Source: CAJQLB01 sp905479065 (GTDB lineage: Bacteria; Bacteroidota; Bacteroidia; Flavobacteriales; Flavobacteriaceae). From it: 64,000 bases of DNA. The stretch spans positions 1,116,001 through 1,180,000 of the forward strand of contig OX044364.1 in the NCBI GenBank assembly GCA_943846735.1, written 5' to 3'. Under the pieces are notes generated by a model. The model was not told where the DNA came from, searched no databases, and saw only the letters and a program-made list of their open reading frames with translations. Shown here one piece after another: positions 32,637-41,807 of the stretch. The stretch's first letter is position 1. Each line of letters begins with the position of its first letter. Made by a program: the position numbers and the translations under genes.

Positions 32637-34547
32637 ATGACGAAAGGAAATATTAATGTTTCTGTGGAAAATATTTTTCCGCTCATTAAAAAATTCTTGT
32701 ATAGTGATCACGAAATATTTTTACGTGAACTTATAAGTAACGCGACCGATGCTACCTTAAAACTAAAGCATCTATCCAATGTTGGTGACGCTCAAATTGA
32801 ATTTGGCAATCCAAAAATTGAAGTACGGATTGATGACAAAGGAAAAAAAATTCATATTATTGATCAAGGACTTGGAATGACCGCTGAAGAAGTTGAGAAA
32901 TACATCAATCAAGTTGCTTTTTCCGGTGCAGAAGAATTTTTAGATAAATATAAAGATTCCGCAAAAGATTCTGGTATCATAGGCCATTTTGGACTTGGAT
33001 TTTATTCTGCATTCATGGTTGCTGAGAAAGTCGAAATAATTACAAAATCTTTTAAAGAAGAATCTGCTGCACATTGGACATGTGATGGTTCTCCAGAATT
33101 TACTCTTGAAACTTCTGACAAGAGTGATAGAGGAACAGAAATAATTTTACACATTGCAGAGGACTCAACAGAGTTTTTGGAAGAAGCAAGAATAAAAGAG
33201 TTGTTAGAAAAATATAACAAATTCATGCCGATCCCAATAAAATTTGGTACAAAAGAAATAAATGACCCTGATTTTACTCCAAAAACGACCACAGACAAGG
33301 ACGGGAAAGAGACAACTGAGCCTCACAAACAAATCACTGTTGATAATATTATCAATAATCCCAATCCTGCATGGACGAAATTACCAGCAGATTTAGATGA
33401 AAGTAATTACAAAGACTTTTATCGTGAATTGTACCCAATGCAATTTGAAGAACCTCTTTTTAACATTCACTTAAATGTTGATTATCCGTTCAATTTGACG
33501 GGAATTTTATATTTCCCAAAAATGACCAATGATTTGAACATACAAAAAGATAAAATACAATTATACCAAAATCAGGTTTTTGTTACAGACAATGTGGAAG
33601 GTATAGTTCCAGAGTTCCTCACAATGTTGCGCGGTGTTATTGATTCTCCTGACATTCCCTTAAACGTATCTAGAAGTTACCTACAGGCGGACGGAGCTGT
33701 GAAAAAAATCTCATCTTATATTACACGAAAAGTTGCTGACAAATTAAAATCTTTATTTAAAAATAATCGTGAAGATTTTGAAGCAAAGTGGAATGATATT
33801 AAAATTGTTATTGAATATGGTATGCTTTCGGAAGAAAAATTCTTCGAAAAAGCAGAGGCCTTTGTACTGTATCCTTCAGTAGACGGTACTTATTACACGT
33901 ACGACGAGCTTTATAATAAAATCAAAGCTAATCAAACTGATAAAGATGACAAATTAGTGATTTTATACGCATCAGACAAAGATGCCCAACATAGCTACAT
34001 TGAAGCAGCAAAAGCCAAAGGTTATGAGGTTTTATTATTAGATTCTCCAATCGTTTCACATTTAATTCAAAAATTAGAAACAACCAAAGACAATATTTCA
34101 TTTGCACGTGTTGATGGTGATCACATTGATAATCTCATTAAAAAAGAAGACCAAACAATCTCAAAATTAAACGAGGATGAAACAAAACTTTTGGATGAGC
34201 TGTTAAAAGAAGTAGTACCATCAGAAAAATTCATGGTACAACTTGAGGCAATGGAAAGCAGTGCTTCTCCATTTATCATTACACAACCAGAATTTATGCG
34301 TCGTATGAAAGAAATGCAGCAAACTGGCGGTGGAGGAATGTTTGGCATGGGCAATATGCCAGAAATGTATAACCTTGTGGTTAACACTAACTCAGAGTTA
34401 ATTGGGCAAATATTGAATACCAAAACTCGAAAAAAACAAGAGCGCCTTATTAATCAAAGTTTAGATTTAGCAAGACTATCTCAAGGACTGTTAAAGGGTG
34501 AAGAACTAACCAATTTTATTAAGCGTAGTTACGATATGATAAAGTAG
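32637..34547 (+). CDS. htpG: Molecular chaperone HtpG (Hsp90)
   Basis: 636 residues, the usual flavobacterial length. ATP-dependent chaperone. The N-terminal GHKL ATPase domain has DHEIFLRELISNATDA, DQGLGMTAEEVEKY and GHFGLGFYSAFMVA. The middle domain has LYPMQFEEPLFNIHLN and LNVSRSYLQADGAVKKI (catalytic-loop Arg). The C-terminal dimerisation domain follows, and a Gly/Met-rich stretch MQQTGGGGMFGMGNMP lies in it. Single gene with a terminator right after it. Confidence 0.97.
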   Translation: MTKGNINVSVENIFPLIKKFLYSDHEIFLRELISNATDATLKLKHLSNVGDAQIEFGNPKIEVRIDDKGKKIHIIDQGLGMTAEEVEKYINQVAFSGAEEFLDKYKDSAKDSGIIGHFGLGFYSAFMVAEKVEIITKSFKEESAAHWTCDGSPEFTLETSDKSDRGTEIILHIAEDSTEFLEEARIKELLEKYNKFMPIPIKFGTKEINDPDFTPKTTTDKDGKETTEPHKQITVDNIINNPNPAWTKLPADLDESNYKDFYRELYPMQFEEPLFNIHLNVDYPFNLTGILYFPKMTNDLNIQKDKIQLYQNQVFVTDNVEGIVPEFLTMLRGVIDSPDIPLNVSRSYLQADGAVKKISSYITRKVADKLKSLFKNNREDFEAKWNDIKIVIEYGMLSEEKFFEKAEAFVLYPSVDGTYYTYDELYNKIKANQTDKDDKLVILYASDKDAQHSYIEAAKAKGYEVLLLDSPIVSHLIQKLETTKDNISFARVDGDHIDNLIKKEDQTISKLNEDETKLLDELLKEVVPSEKFMVQLEAMESSASPFIITQPEFMRRMKEMQQTGGGGMFGMGNMPEMYNLVVNTNSELIGQILNTKTRKKQERLINQSLDLARLSQGLLKGEELTNFIKRSYDMIK

Positions 34548-34570
34548 CCTCACCAAGAATTAAATAAATA

Positions 34571-34603
34571 AAAAACCACTTCAAAATTGAAGTGGTTTTT
34601 TTT
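34571..34603 (+). terminator. Intrinsic terminator after htpG
   Basis: CCACTTCAA-AA-TTGAAGTGG with flanking A5/T5 and eight T in total, 24 bp past the htpG stop. A strong terminator. It covers an in-frame TTG (34587) that would otherwise be read as the helicase start. Confidence 0.85.
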
Positions 34604-34652
34604 AACTCTCATATCAAAGCTATTAACTATCTTTACTCAAAGAAAGTTACAT

Positions 34653-35897
34653 TTGATATCCTTTAAAGACTTAAAACTCAATAAGCCGTTACTCAGAGCT
34701 ATTGCCGAACAGGGCTATGAAAATCCAACGTTGGTTCAAGTTAATGCAATCCCTTCAATACTTGAAAAAAAAGATATAATCACCTCAGCACAGACTGGAA
34801 CTGGAAAAACAGCAGCGTTCGCTCTACCAATATTACAACTATTACATACCTACAAGGATGCTCCTAAAAAAAGTAAAAAAATAAAAGCTGTCGTTTTAAG
34901 CCCAACACGTGAATTAGCTATTCAAATCGGTTCAAATTTCAGTAACTACGGAAAGTATATAAATCTAAGAATAGGGGTGTTTTACGGGGGTGTCTCTATA
35001 GAACCCCAAAAGGATGTTTTAAAGAAAGGCTTGGATATTCTGATAGCTACACCTGGACGTTTACTAGATTTACACAAACAAGACTTAATCAATCTTGATT
35101 ATATAGAAATTTTCGTTGTTGATGAGGCTGATCTGATGTTGGACATGGGCTTCATAAACGACGTAAAAAAAATAGAGCGATTATGTTCAAAGTCAAAGCA
35201 AGTTTTAATGTTTTCTGCAACCATACCAAAAAAGGTTGAAGAGCTTGTAAGTAATATACTTGAGGATCCTATTAGAATTGAGGTTACCCCTAGTATAACT
35301 ATTCCTGAAAATGTAAATCAATGGTTATATTATGTTTCTAAACGCCACAAAATGGAGCTTTGCTTACATTTGTTGCGGAATACTATTAAAGGATCATTAA
35401 TCATTTTTAGAAGGACAAAATTTGGTGTTGAAAAACTAGAGCAAACACTAGTCAAAAATGGATATCTAGTTACGAGCATTCATGGTAATAAAACTCAAAA
35501 AAATAGACAAAATGCCCTTGCAAATTTTAAAATGAATAAAGTAAACATCTTAATTGCGACAGATGTGGCAGCAAGAGGTATAGATATTGAAAATTTAGAG
35601 TCAGTAATTAATTTTGATTTACCCAATATACCTGAAACCTATGTGCATAGAATTGGACGAACAGCTCGCGCTGGGAAGAAAGGGAGAGCCTTCTCTTTAT
35701 GTTCAATTGATGAAAAATCATACATAAAAAAAATAGAGCGTCTTATAAATTTCGATTTGGATGTTGTCAGTGATCATCCTTATCCTTTGGATGTAACTGA
35801 AAAAATAAATTTTAATAAGTCAAAAATTCAAAAAAGTAAACACAAAAAAGGACGAAAAAGTAAAGCCTCAAAAAAGAATAAAAAACGATGGTATTAA
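34653..35897 (+). CDS. DEAD-box RNA helicase
   Basis: 414 residues from TTG 34653 (ISFKDLKLNKPLLRAI), chosen because longer versions start inside the htpG terminator and family members begin at SFKDL. Complete set of DEAD-box motifs: Q motif GYENPTLVQVNAIP, I AQTGTGKTAAF, Ia PTRELA, II DEAD, III SAT, V ATDVAARGIDI and VI HRIGRTARAG. The C-terminus is a Lys-rich tail (from SKIQKSKHKKGRK) for RNA binding, as in RhlE-type helicases. Probably acts in ribosome assembly or RNA decay. The phosphodiesterase gene follows after 16 bp. Confidence 0.92.
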   Translation: MISFKDLKLNKPLLRAIAEQGYENPTLVQVNAIPSILEKKDIITSAQTGTGKTAAFALPILQLLHTYKDAPKKSKKIKAVVLSPTRELAIQIGSNFSNYGKYINLRIGVFYGGVSIEPQKDVLKKGLDILIATPGRLLDLHKQDLINLDYIEIFVVDEADLMLDMGFINDVKKIERLCSKSKQVLMFSATIPKKVEELVSNILEDPIRIEVTPSITIPENVNQWLYYVSKRHKMELCLHLLRNTIKGSLIIFRRTKFGVEKLEQTLVKNGYLVTSIHGNKTQKNRQNALANFKMNKVNILIATDVAARGIDIENLESVINFDLPNIPETYVHRIGRTARAGKKGRAFSLCSIDEKSYIKKIERLINFDLDVVSDHPYPLDVTEKINFNKSKIQKSKHKKGRKSKASKKNKKRWY

Positions 35898-35913
35898 TAG
35901 GCAACCTCTACAG

Positions 35914-36846
35914 ATGATATCGAACAATTTAAGTATTAGATTTATGAGTAATTACACCTACCTACTTTTGTCAGTATTTATTTTTTTAGGGTGCACATCA
36001 TCAAACAATAAGTCATACATTGAAAATAATAGTATTAAACATGTCATTTTAATTGGTTCAGATGGTTTTGGCGCCTATGCCTTTAATAATAAAGCGAATA
36101 TTCCTAACATTAGAGAAATGATGTTAAAAGGGAGTTATTCTCTGAAGGCACGTGCTGTTTTTCCCACATCAAGTGCTGTAAATTGGGCGTCAATGATTAT
36201 GGGTTCTGGACCAGAACTACACGGTTTTACCGAATGGGGAAGTAAACAACCAGAATTACCTCCAAGAGTTAACGGAACCGATAGTATCTACCCCAGTATC
36301 ATAAGTTTGATAAATGAGCAATTACCGAATGAAAAAAAAGGTGTTGTGTATACTTGGAGTGGTATTGGTTATTTGTTTGAAAAAAGTTTGGTCGATTTAA
36401 ATTACAATGGTAAGTCAGATAATGACACATTAGATAAGGCCTTAGAATTTATTGTTTCTGAAAAACCAGCATTCACTTTTATTCATTTTGATGAGCCAGA
36501 TATTACAGGACACGACAGGGGTCATGATACTGAAGCCTATTATAAAGCTATCCAAACGATTGACTCACATGTCGGGACAATAGTGAATACTCTGAGTAAG
36601 GAAAACATGTTAAAACATTCTGCCATCATTTTTTCATCTGACCATGGTGGCATTGGTAAAACTCATGGCGGAAAAACATTATTAGAAACCGAAATACCAT
36701 GGATTATTTTTAGCCCAAACGTCTCACCGAAAGGCGCCCTTAATAAAAGTATCGTGACCTACGACACTGCTAGTACAATTGCCGATCTGTTAAACTTGAC
36801 AATTCCGAATTATTGGAGAGGAAAATCAGTTTTAAAAAATAATTAA
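35914..36846 (+). CDS. Lipoprotein alkaline phosphatase/phosphodiesterase family protein
   Basis: 310 residues. A hydrophobic stretch ending in the lipobox FLGC (C27) suggests a lipoprotein; ATG 35944 is an alternative start that gives a shorter signal peptide. The type I phosphodiesterase/nucleotide pyrophosphatase fold shows the metal ligand D50 in GSDGFGAYAF, a nucleophile loop FPTSSAVNWASMIMG, and the second metal set in FDEPDITGHDRGHDT and SSDHGGIGKTHGG. The protein is shorter than typical NPPs. Substrate unknown. MOSC gene follows after 3 bp. Confidence 0.87.
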   Translation: MISNNLSIRFMSNYTYLLLSVFIFLGCTSSNNKSYIENNSIKHVILIGSDGFGAYAFNNKANIPNIREMMLKGSYSLKARAVFPTSSAVNWASMIMGSGPELHGFTEWGSKQPELPPRVNGTDSIYPSIISLINEQLPNEKKGVVYTWSGIGYLFEKSLVDLNYNGKSDNDTLDKALEFIVSEKPAFTFIHFDEPDITGHDRGHDTEAYYKAIQTIDSHVGTIVNTLSKENMLKHSAIIFSSDHGGIGKTHGGKTLLETEIPWIIFSPNVSPKGALNKSIVTYDTASTIADLLNLTIPNYWRGKSVLKNN

Positions 36847-36849
36847 ACC

Positions 36850-37485
36850 ATGAAAGTAGTATCAACAAACATCGGAATAGCGCAAAGTGTTGTCATCAAC
36901 AATGAGAAACAACTAACTGGAATCTATAAAAACCCATCAAATAGACCTATATTTTTAGATAAAACTCATGTGCAAGGAGATGAAATATCAAATAAAAAAG
37001 TTCACGGTGGCACCTTTAAAGCATGTTACTTATTTTCTGCAGATAGCTATGACCATTGGAGAAATTTATATCCAGATATTACATGGGATTTTGGTATGCT
37101 TGGTGAAAATTTAACAATTTCAGGTCTAACTGAAGGGCAATTAAATGTTGGTGACATTTACAAAGTAGGATCTGCTTTGGTTCAAATAACGCAACCACGC
37201 GAACCATGTGCAACATTAGCTGCTAAAATTGGCTCACCAAAGATTGTAAAACAATTTATTGAACATTGTAAACCAGGAGTGTATACACGTGTTTTAGAGA
37301 CAGGTCAAGTCACTGTTGGTGACTCGCTAATATTGGTTAAAAAGGCTTCCTCGAGCATTTCAATTAAAGATTTTTTCACATTACTCTACGAAAAAGATAA
37401 AAACCAACAGCATCTTAAGATTCTTGTGAACAATCATTCTATTTCCTTAGAGAAGAGACAACAATTGAAGCGATTCTTAACTTAA
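36850..37485 (+). CDS. MOSC domain protein (YiiM-like)
   Basis: 211 residues. MOSC core about 25-165 with KVHGGTFKACYLFSADSYDHW, LGENLTISGL, and the conserved Cys in QPREPCATLAAKIG that binds sulfur or molybdenum cofactor. YiiM-type proteins reduce N-hydroxylated compounds with molybdenum cofactor. The C-terminal ~45 residues form a small helical extension. Co-transcribed with the phosphodiesterase 3 bp upstream; the pairing has no clear meaning. Confidence 0.87.
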   Translation: MKVVSTNIGIAQSVVINNEKQLTGIYKNPSNRPIFLDKTHVQGDEISNKKVHGGTFKACYLFSADSYDHWRNLYPDITWDFGMLGENLTISGLTEGQLNVGDIYKVGSALVQITQPREPCATLAAKIGSPKIVKQFIEHCKPGVYTRVLETGQVTVGDSLILVKKASSSISIKDFFTLLYEKDKNQQHLKILVNNHSISLEKRQQLKRFLT

Positions 37486-37568
37486 TTATCCAAGATTGAA
37501 AACAATAAATCCGTGTTTTTAATTACTACTCAATCGACAAGTTCATAAACTGTTAAAAATAGTATCTT

Positions 37569-38327
37569 TTATCTGGTGAAAACCAACTCTGTTTCTGTTG
37601 ACATAGTTTCACTAAATCCATAACCACCGTAATTAAAGCCCTTAATGTCATTAATATGATTCGCATTTGAATCGACAACATAACGCGCCATCAGCCCTCG
37701 AGCAATTTTAGCAAAAATAGCGATGGTTTTATATTCGCCGTTTTTAAAATCCTTAAATATTGCATTTATCACTGGGACTTTTAATACTTTTTTGTCAATG
37801 GCCTTAAAATACTCAACACTGGCTAAATTTAGAAGAAGTTCATCATCCTTTAGTTCATCGTTCAAAGCACTTGTAATTTTCTTTCTCCAAAACTCATATA
37901 GATTTTTATTTTTTCCAACTGGAAACTTGGTTCCCATTTCTAACCGATAAGGCTGCATTAGATCCATTGGTTTTAAAATACCATAAAGACCTGATATAAT
38001 TCGGATGGTATTTTGAACTTTATCAAATTTACTTTCAGGGATAGTATATGCATCAAGTCCTTTATAAACATCTCCTGAAAAAGCGAACAAAGCTTGTCTT
38101 GAATTTGAAGTATTGAACGGTAATTGCCAATCCTGATTCCGCTCATAATTGAGCTGACCTAAATTAGCTGAAATTTTCATGAGCTTAGATAATTCTTGAC
38201 CTGATTTTTTTTTAAGTATTTTATTTAAATGTTCAGACTCTTTCAAAAAACAGGCACTTGTTGTGATTTTTGTTGGAATTTCGGATTCAAAATTAAGCGA
38301 TTTGGCTGGAGATAATACTAACTTCAT
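37569..38327 (-). CDS. yaaA: Peroxide stress protein YaaA (DUF328/UPF0246)
   Basis: 252 residues, full length. KLVLSPAKSLNFES at the start and the central region from FSGDVYKGLDA to SGLYGILKPMDLMQPYRLEMG identify the family. In E. coli YaaA lowers free iron and limits peroxide damage; the structure is a DNA-binding-like fold. Monocistronic, with a promoter box at 38350. Confidence 0.93.
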   Translation of the reverse strand: MKLVLSPAKSLNFESEIPTKITTSACFLKESEHLNKILKKKSGQELSKLMKISANLGQLNYERNQDWQLPFNTSNSRQALFAFSGDVYKGLDAYTIPESKFDKVQNTIRIISGLYGILKPMDLMQPYRLEMGTKFPVGKNKNLYEFWRKKITSALNDELKDDELLLNLASVEYFKAIDKKVLKVPVINAIFKDFKNGEYKTIAIFAKIARGLMARYVVDSNANHINDIKGFNYGGYGFSETMSTETELVFTR

Positions 38328-38349
38328 AGTTTAAATTTTTCGTACGAGT

Positions 38350-38357
38350 CAAAGTTA
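38350..38357 (-). promoter_or_regulatory. -7 promoter box for yaaA
   Basis: TAACTTTG on the minus strand, exact TAnnTTTG match, 23 nt before the yaaA ATG. No clear -33 TTG. Confidence 0.45.
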
Positions 38358-38527
38358 CAATTCACATTTGAAATTATTGTAATGGTTTATATTTATTATA
38401 ATTTCTTGAATAAATAATATCTATTTAGACAGTTAAATTGAGATACTTCAGTATTTTAATATATAAAGGTTTGATTTTCGCAAACTATACAACAAAACAA
38501 TTACTCGAAAAACACATTAAACTCAAG

Positions 38528-39547
38528 CTATATTTGATGTGTTGCGTAGGAACGCCATTTTTCAATACATGTTTTCATATCATTCGGAATATCGGCGGTA
38601 AAACTCATAAACTCACCTGTTTTTGGGTGCACAAATCCTAAAGTTTCTGCATGTAATGCTTGACGTGGTAAAACTTTAAAACAGTTCTCAACAAACTGTT
38701 TATATTTTGAAAACGTTGTTCCTTTTAATATCAGATTACCACCATAGCGTTCGTCATTAAATAAGGTATGTCCAATATGTTTCATATGCACACGTATTTG
38801 ATGTGTTCTACCAGTCTCGAGCGTACATGAAACCAAGGTTACATAGGTAAAATTCTCTAGCACTTTGTAATGAGTTACGGCAGACTTACCTTTTTCAGGA
38901 GCATCATCAAGAAAGACCGTATTTTGTAATCTATTTTTTGGATGTCTTCCAATATTACCTGATATGGTTCCCTCTTGCTCAATAAGGTTACCCCAAACCA
39001 GAGCGATATAATTACGTTTACTCGTTTTTTTAGCAAACTGATTTGATAAATGTGCCATAGCATCCTCGGTTTTTGCAATTACTAAAAGACCGCTAGTATC
39101 TTTATCTATACGGTGAACTAAACCTGGTCGTTCGCTTGAATTATTTGGTAAATTATCAAAATGATAGGTCAATGCGTTAATTAAAGTCCCCGAGTAGTTC
39201 CCATGTCCTGGGTGTACCACCATACCAGCAGGTTTATTTACCACTAATAACTCGTCATCTTCATAAACTATGTCAATGGGAATATTTTCCGGAACCAATA
39301 AATGTTCATGAGGGGGATATGACAATAAAACTTTAATTCGATCAAAAGGCTTGACTTTATAATTTGATCTCACTGCGATGTCGTTAACAAAAATACTTCC
39401 TTCTTTAGCTGCTGATTGAATTTTATTCCGAGTAGAGTTTTCGATAAAATTCATTAAATATTTATCTATTCTAAGGGGCTGTTGACCTTGATCAGCAATA
39501 AATGAATAATGCTCGTGTAAGGTGTTATCATCTTCTATTTTTTTCAC
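38528..39547 (-). CDS. RluA-family 23S rRNA pseudouridine synthase
   Basis: 339 residues from GTG 39547; no ATG is available near the N-terminus. The S4 RNA-binding domain (about 22-80, LRIDKYLMNFIENSTRN, GSIFVNDIAVRSNYKVKPFD) precedes the catalytic domain with the essential Asp in HRIDKDTSGLLVIAKT, and ETGRTHQIRVHMKHIGH. This is the RluD type, which modifies 23S rRNA helix 69. Follows the PASTA gene by 6 bp and is probably co-transcribed. Confidence 0.93.
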   Translation of the reverse strand: MKKIEDDNTLHEHYSFIADQGQQPLRIDKYLMNFIENSTRNKIQSAAKEGSIFVNDIAVRSNYKVKPFDRIKVLLSYPPHEHLLVPENIPIDIVYEDDELLVVNKPAGMVVHPGHGNYSGTLINALTYHFDNLPNNSSERPGLVHRIDKDTSGLLVIAKTEDAMAHLSNQFAKKTSKRNYIALVWGNLIEQEGTISGNIGRHPKNRLQNTVFLDDAPEKGKSAVTHYKVLENFTYVTLVSCTLETGRTHQIRVHMKHIGHTLFNDERYGGNLILKGTTFSKYKQFVENCFKVLPRQALHAETLGFVHPKTGEFMSFTADIPNDMKTCIEKWRSYATHQI

Positions 39548-39553
39548 TTTGAA

Positions 39554-40120
39554 TCAAGGAATTTGGATACCTCTTGAACCATTACCAAGTACCAAATCAA
39601 TTTTTGATTTTTTACGAAGTAACATTCCTGGAGTAATTTTTTTACCCTTGTACTGTATTTTAAGAACCTCATCTTTTCCAATATCATCTGAATAAGAAAT
39701 ATTGCCAATTTCAAAACCTAGAGCTTCTAGGGTTGGTTTTGCTTGTCTAAATGTTCGTCGGATAATGTTTGGCATGCCAACATTTCGATATCCTGATGGA
39801 TTGAGTGTGAGATAAATTTTTCTTTGCTCTTTGACCAAAGATTTTGCCATAGGCGATTGTTCTATCACAGAATATATTGGGTAATTCGGATTATAGTTGG
39901 CAGAATCTTGAACAACTATTTGTAATTTTAAATTTTGAGTTTCTTTTTTTGTCACATCTAATGTCTTTCCAATTAACACAGGGACCTCAATAAATTCACC
40001 ATGATTAGTCGTACGATCTAACCATTTTAATACTCCGTAAGACAGTAACATGAGTAATATTGTAGCAAATATTAATTGCAACAAAAAAACCTTACTAAAA
40101 ACAAAACGGAGGATCTTCAT
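39554..40120 (-). CDS. Membrane-anchored PASTA domain protein
   Basis: 188 residues. A single N-terminal membrane anchor (about 11-33, VFLLQLIFATILLMLLSYGVLKW) is followed by PASTA-type repeats of about 65 residues: FIEVPVLIGKTLDVTKKETQNLKL to YLTLNPS, then NVGMPNIIRRTFRQAKPTLEALGF to DLVLGNGS. There is no kinase or transpeptidase domain, so it is a stand-alone PASTA protein of the periplasm that may bind muropeptides. Divergent from ddl (D-Ala-D-Ala ligase) and followed by the pseudouridine synthase. Confidence 0.88.
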   Translation of the reverse strand: MKILRFVFSKVFLLQLIFATILLMLLSYGVLKWLDRTTNHGEFIEVPVLIGKTLDVTKKETQNLKLQIVVQDSANYNPNYPIYSVIEQSPMAKSLVKEQRKIYLTLNPSGYRNVGMPNIIRRTFRQAKPTLEALGFEIGNISYSDDIGKDEVLKIQYKGKKITPGMLLRKKSKIDLVLGNGSRGIQIP

Positions 40121-40136
40121 ATTTCTCTTTATTTTA

Positions 40137-40144
40137 CAAAATTA
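40137..40144 (-). promoter_or_regulatory. -7 promoter box for the PASTA gene
   Basis: TAATTTTG on the minus strand, exact TAnnTTTG match, 17 nt before the PASTA ATG. No -33 TTG at standard spacing. Confidence 0.4.
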
Positions 40145-40279
40145 ATCAAAATCAATCAAGTTTACTTGTTATACGCTGCATAATGACAAAAAGGTTTTTC
40201 GATTGAATAAATAAATGATATTTTTACACTGATTAAACTATTTAAATTTTCTTTTAAACACCATTAGTAAATACGACAG

Positions 40280-41254
40280 ATGAAAAAAAACATTGCCATA
40301 TTGATGGGGGGATATTCTAGCGAATATCAAATTTCAATCGATAGTGGAAATGTTGTTTATAATACCTTGAATAGGGACATATATCAACCATTTAAGATTG
40401 TGATTTTAAAAGACAAATGGTTTTATCTAAGTGAAGATGATCAAGAGTATGCTATCAACAAAAATGATTTTTCAATTCTTATCAACGACAACACAGTTAC
40501 CTTTGATTGCGCCTTTAATGCCATACATGGTGCGCCGGGAGAAGATGGTTCTCTTCAAGCATATCTCGAGCTTCTTAATATTCCTCACACGAGCTGTGAC
40601 ATGTATCAAGCCGCAATCACCTTCAATAAAAGAGATTGCTTAAGTATTTTAAAAGCGAATGGCATTAAGACTGCAACCTCTTATTATCTTAATTTTGGTG
40701 ATCCTATAAATGAAAAAAAAGTTTTAGATCGTGTGGGATTACCCTGCTTTGTAAAGCCTAATAAATCAGGAAGTAGTTTTGGAATTTCAAAAGTTTATAA
40801 AGAAGAAGAACTCGGTCGTGCTATCGATGTTGCTTATAAAGAGGATAACGAAATTATCATTGAATCTTTTTTAGATGGTATTGAGGTCTCTGTTGGCGTT
40901 ATAACTTTTAAAGGAGACATTAAAGTTCTTCCCATCACAGAAATCGTAAGTGATAACGACTTTTTTGATTTTGAAGCAAAGTACTCAGGAGAGTGTCAAG
41001 AAATCACGCCAGCACGTTTGACAAAAAATGAAACCACAAATACAAATAAGATTGCAAAACAAGTCTACACAATTTTAAAACTCAAAGGTTTTTCAAGAAG
41101 TGAATTTATTCTCATTGACGAGCAGCCCTATTTGTTAGAAATTAATACAGTTCCGGGGTTGACAAAAGAAAGTATTTTACCACAGCAAGCTATCGCTGCT
41201 GGTATGACATTAGAAGAACTGTTTAATAACGCTATTGAAGAAGCGTTAAAATAA
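40280..41254 (+). CDS. ddl: D-alanine--D-alanine ligase
   Basis: 324 residues. Joins two D-Ala with ATP for the peptidoglycan stem peptide. Ligase signatures: AILMGGYSSEYQISIDSG at the N-terminus (with the catalytic Glu of HE replaced by the SEYQIS pattern), NAIHGAPGEDGSLQAYLELLNI, FVKPNKSGSSFGISKV, and the C-terminal metal site FILIDEQPYLLEINTVPGLT with Glu and Asn ligands. Cytoplasmic. coaD follows after 18 bp. Divergent from the PASTA protein gene. Confidence 0.95.
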   Translation: MKKNIAILMGGYSSEYQISIDSGNVVYNTLNRDIYQPFKIVILKDKWFYLSEDDQEYAINKNDFSILINDNTVTFDCAFNAIHGAPGEDGSLQAYLELLNIPHTSCDMYQAAITFNKRDCLSILKANGIKTATSYYLNFGDPINEKKVLDRVGLPCFVKPNKSGSSFGISKVYKEEELGRAIDVAYKEDNEIIIESFLDGIEVSVGVITFKGDIKVLPITEIVSDNDFFDFEAKYSGECQEITPARLTKNETTNTNKIAKQVYTILKLKGFSRSEFILIDEQPYLLEINTVPGLTKESILPQQAIAAGMTLEELFNNAIEEALK

Positions 41255-41272
41255 AAATATTAATTTAGTGTT

Positions 41273-41728
41273 ATGAAACGAGCGATATTTCCTGGTTCAT
41301 TTGATCCTATAACCCTTGGCCATTACGATATAATTAAAAGAGGTGTCAAGCTTTTTGATGAAATTATAGTAGCTATTGGGGTTAATGCTGACAAAAAATA
41401 TATGTTTTCGTTGAAAGAACGTCAACAATTTATAGAACGTACATTTTCTGATGAACCAAAAGTCAAAGTGCTTACCTACAGTGGGTTAACTGTAGATTTT
41501 TGTAAAGAAATAGGAGTTGAATTTATTTTAAGAGGACTTCGAAATCCTGCAGATTTCGAGTTTGAAAAAGCCATAGCGCACACAAATCGAAATCTAGCAC
41601 CAATCGAAACTATTTTTTTGTTAACCTCAGCCGAAACATCATTCATCGCATCGTCCATAGTTCGAGATGTTATTCGTAACAATGGGAATTTCACCAAGCT
41701 CGTACCATCGGCTGTAAAATTGAAATAA
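41273..41728 (+). CDS. coaD: Pantetheine-phosphate adenylyltransferase
   Basis: 151 residues. Adenylates 4'-phosphopantetheine to dephospho-CoA, the fourth step of CoA synthesis. FPGSFDPITLGHYDII carries the nucleotidyltransferase motif with T14 and H17; ETSFIASSIVRDV near the C-terminus is the ISSTxVR equivalent. Same strand as ddl, 18 bp after it. Confidence 0.96.
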   Translation: MKRAIFPGSFDPITLGHYDIIKRGVKLFDEIIVAIGVNADKKYMFSLKERQQFIERTFSDEPKVKVLTYSGLTVDFCKEIGVEFILRGLRNPADFEFEKAIAHTNRNLAPIETIFLLTSAETSFIASSIVRDVIRNNGNFTKLVPSAVKLK

Positions 41729-41807
41729 CAACATCATATTCGAATTAACTTTTTCTAATTAAATATCGATTTTAATAAACATCTCTAGAAGCGACTCCGT
41801 AATCAGA

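Noticed and set aside
34587..34652. 22-codon extension of the DEAD-box helicase
   Set aside because: It starts inside the htpG terminator; family members begin near the TTG at 34653.
38438..38641. 67-codon plus-strand frame overlapping the pseudouridine synthase gene end
   Set aside because: Its second half is antisense to the conserved RluA-type C-terminus; the first half is AT-rich intergenic DNA.
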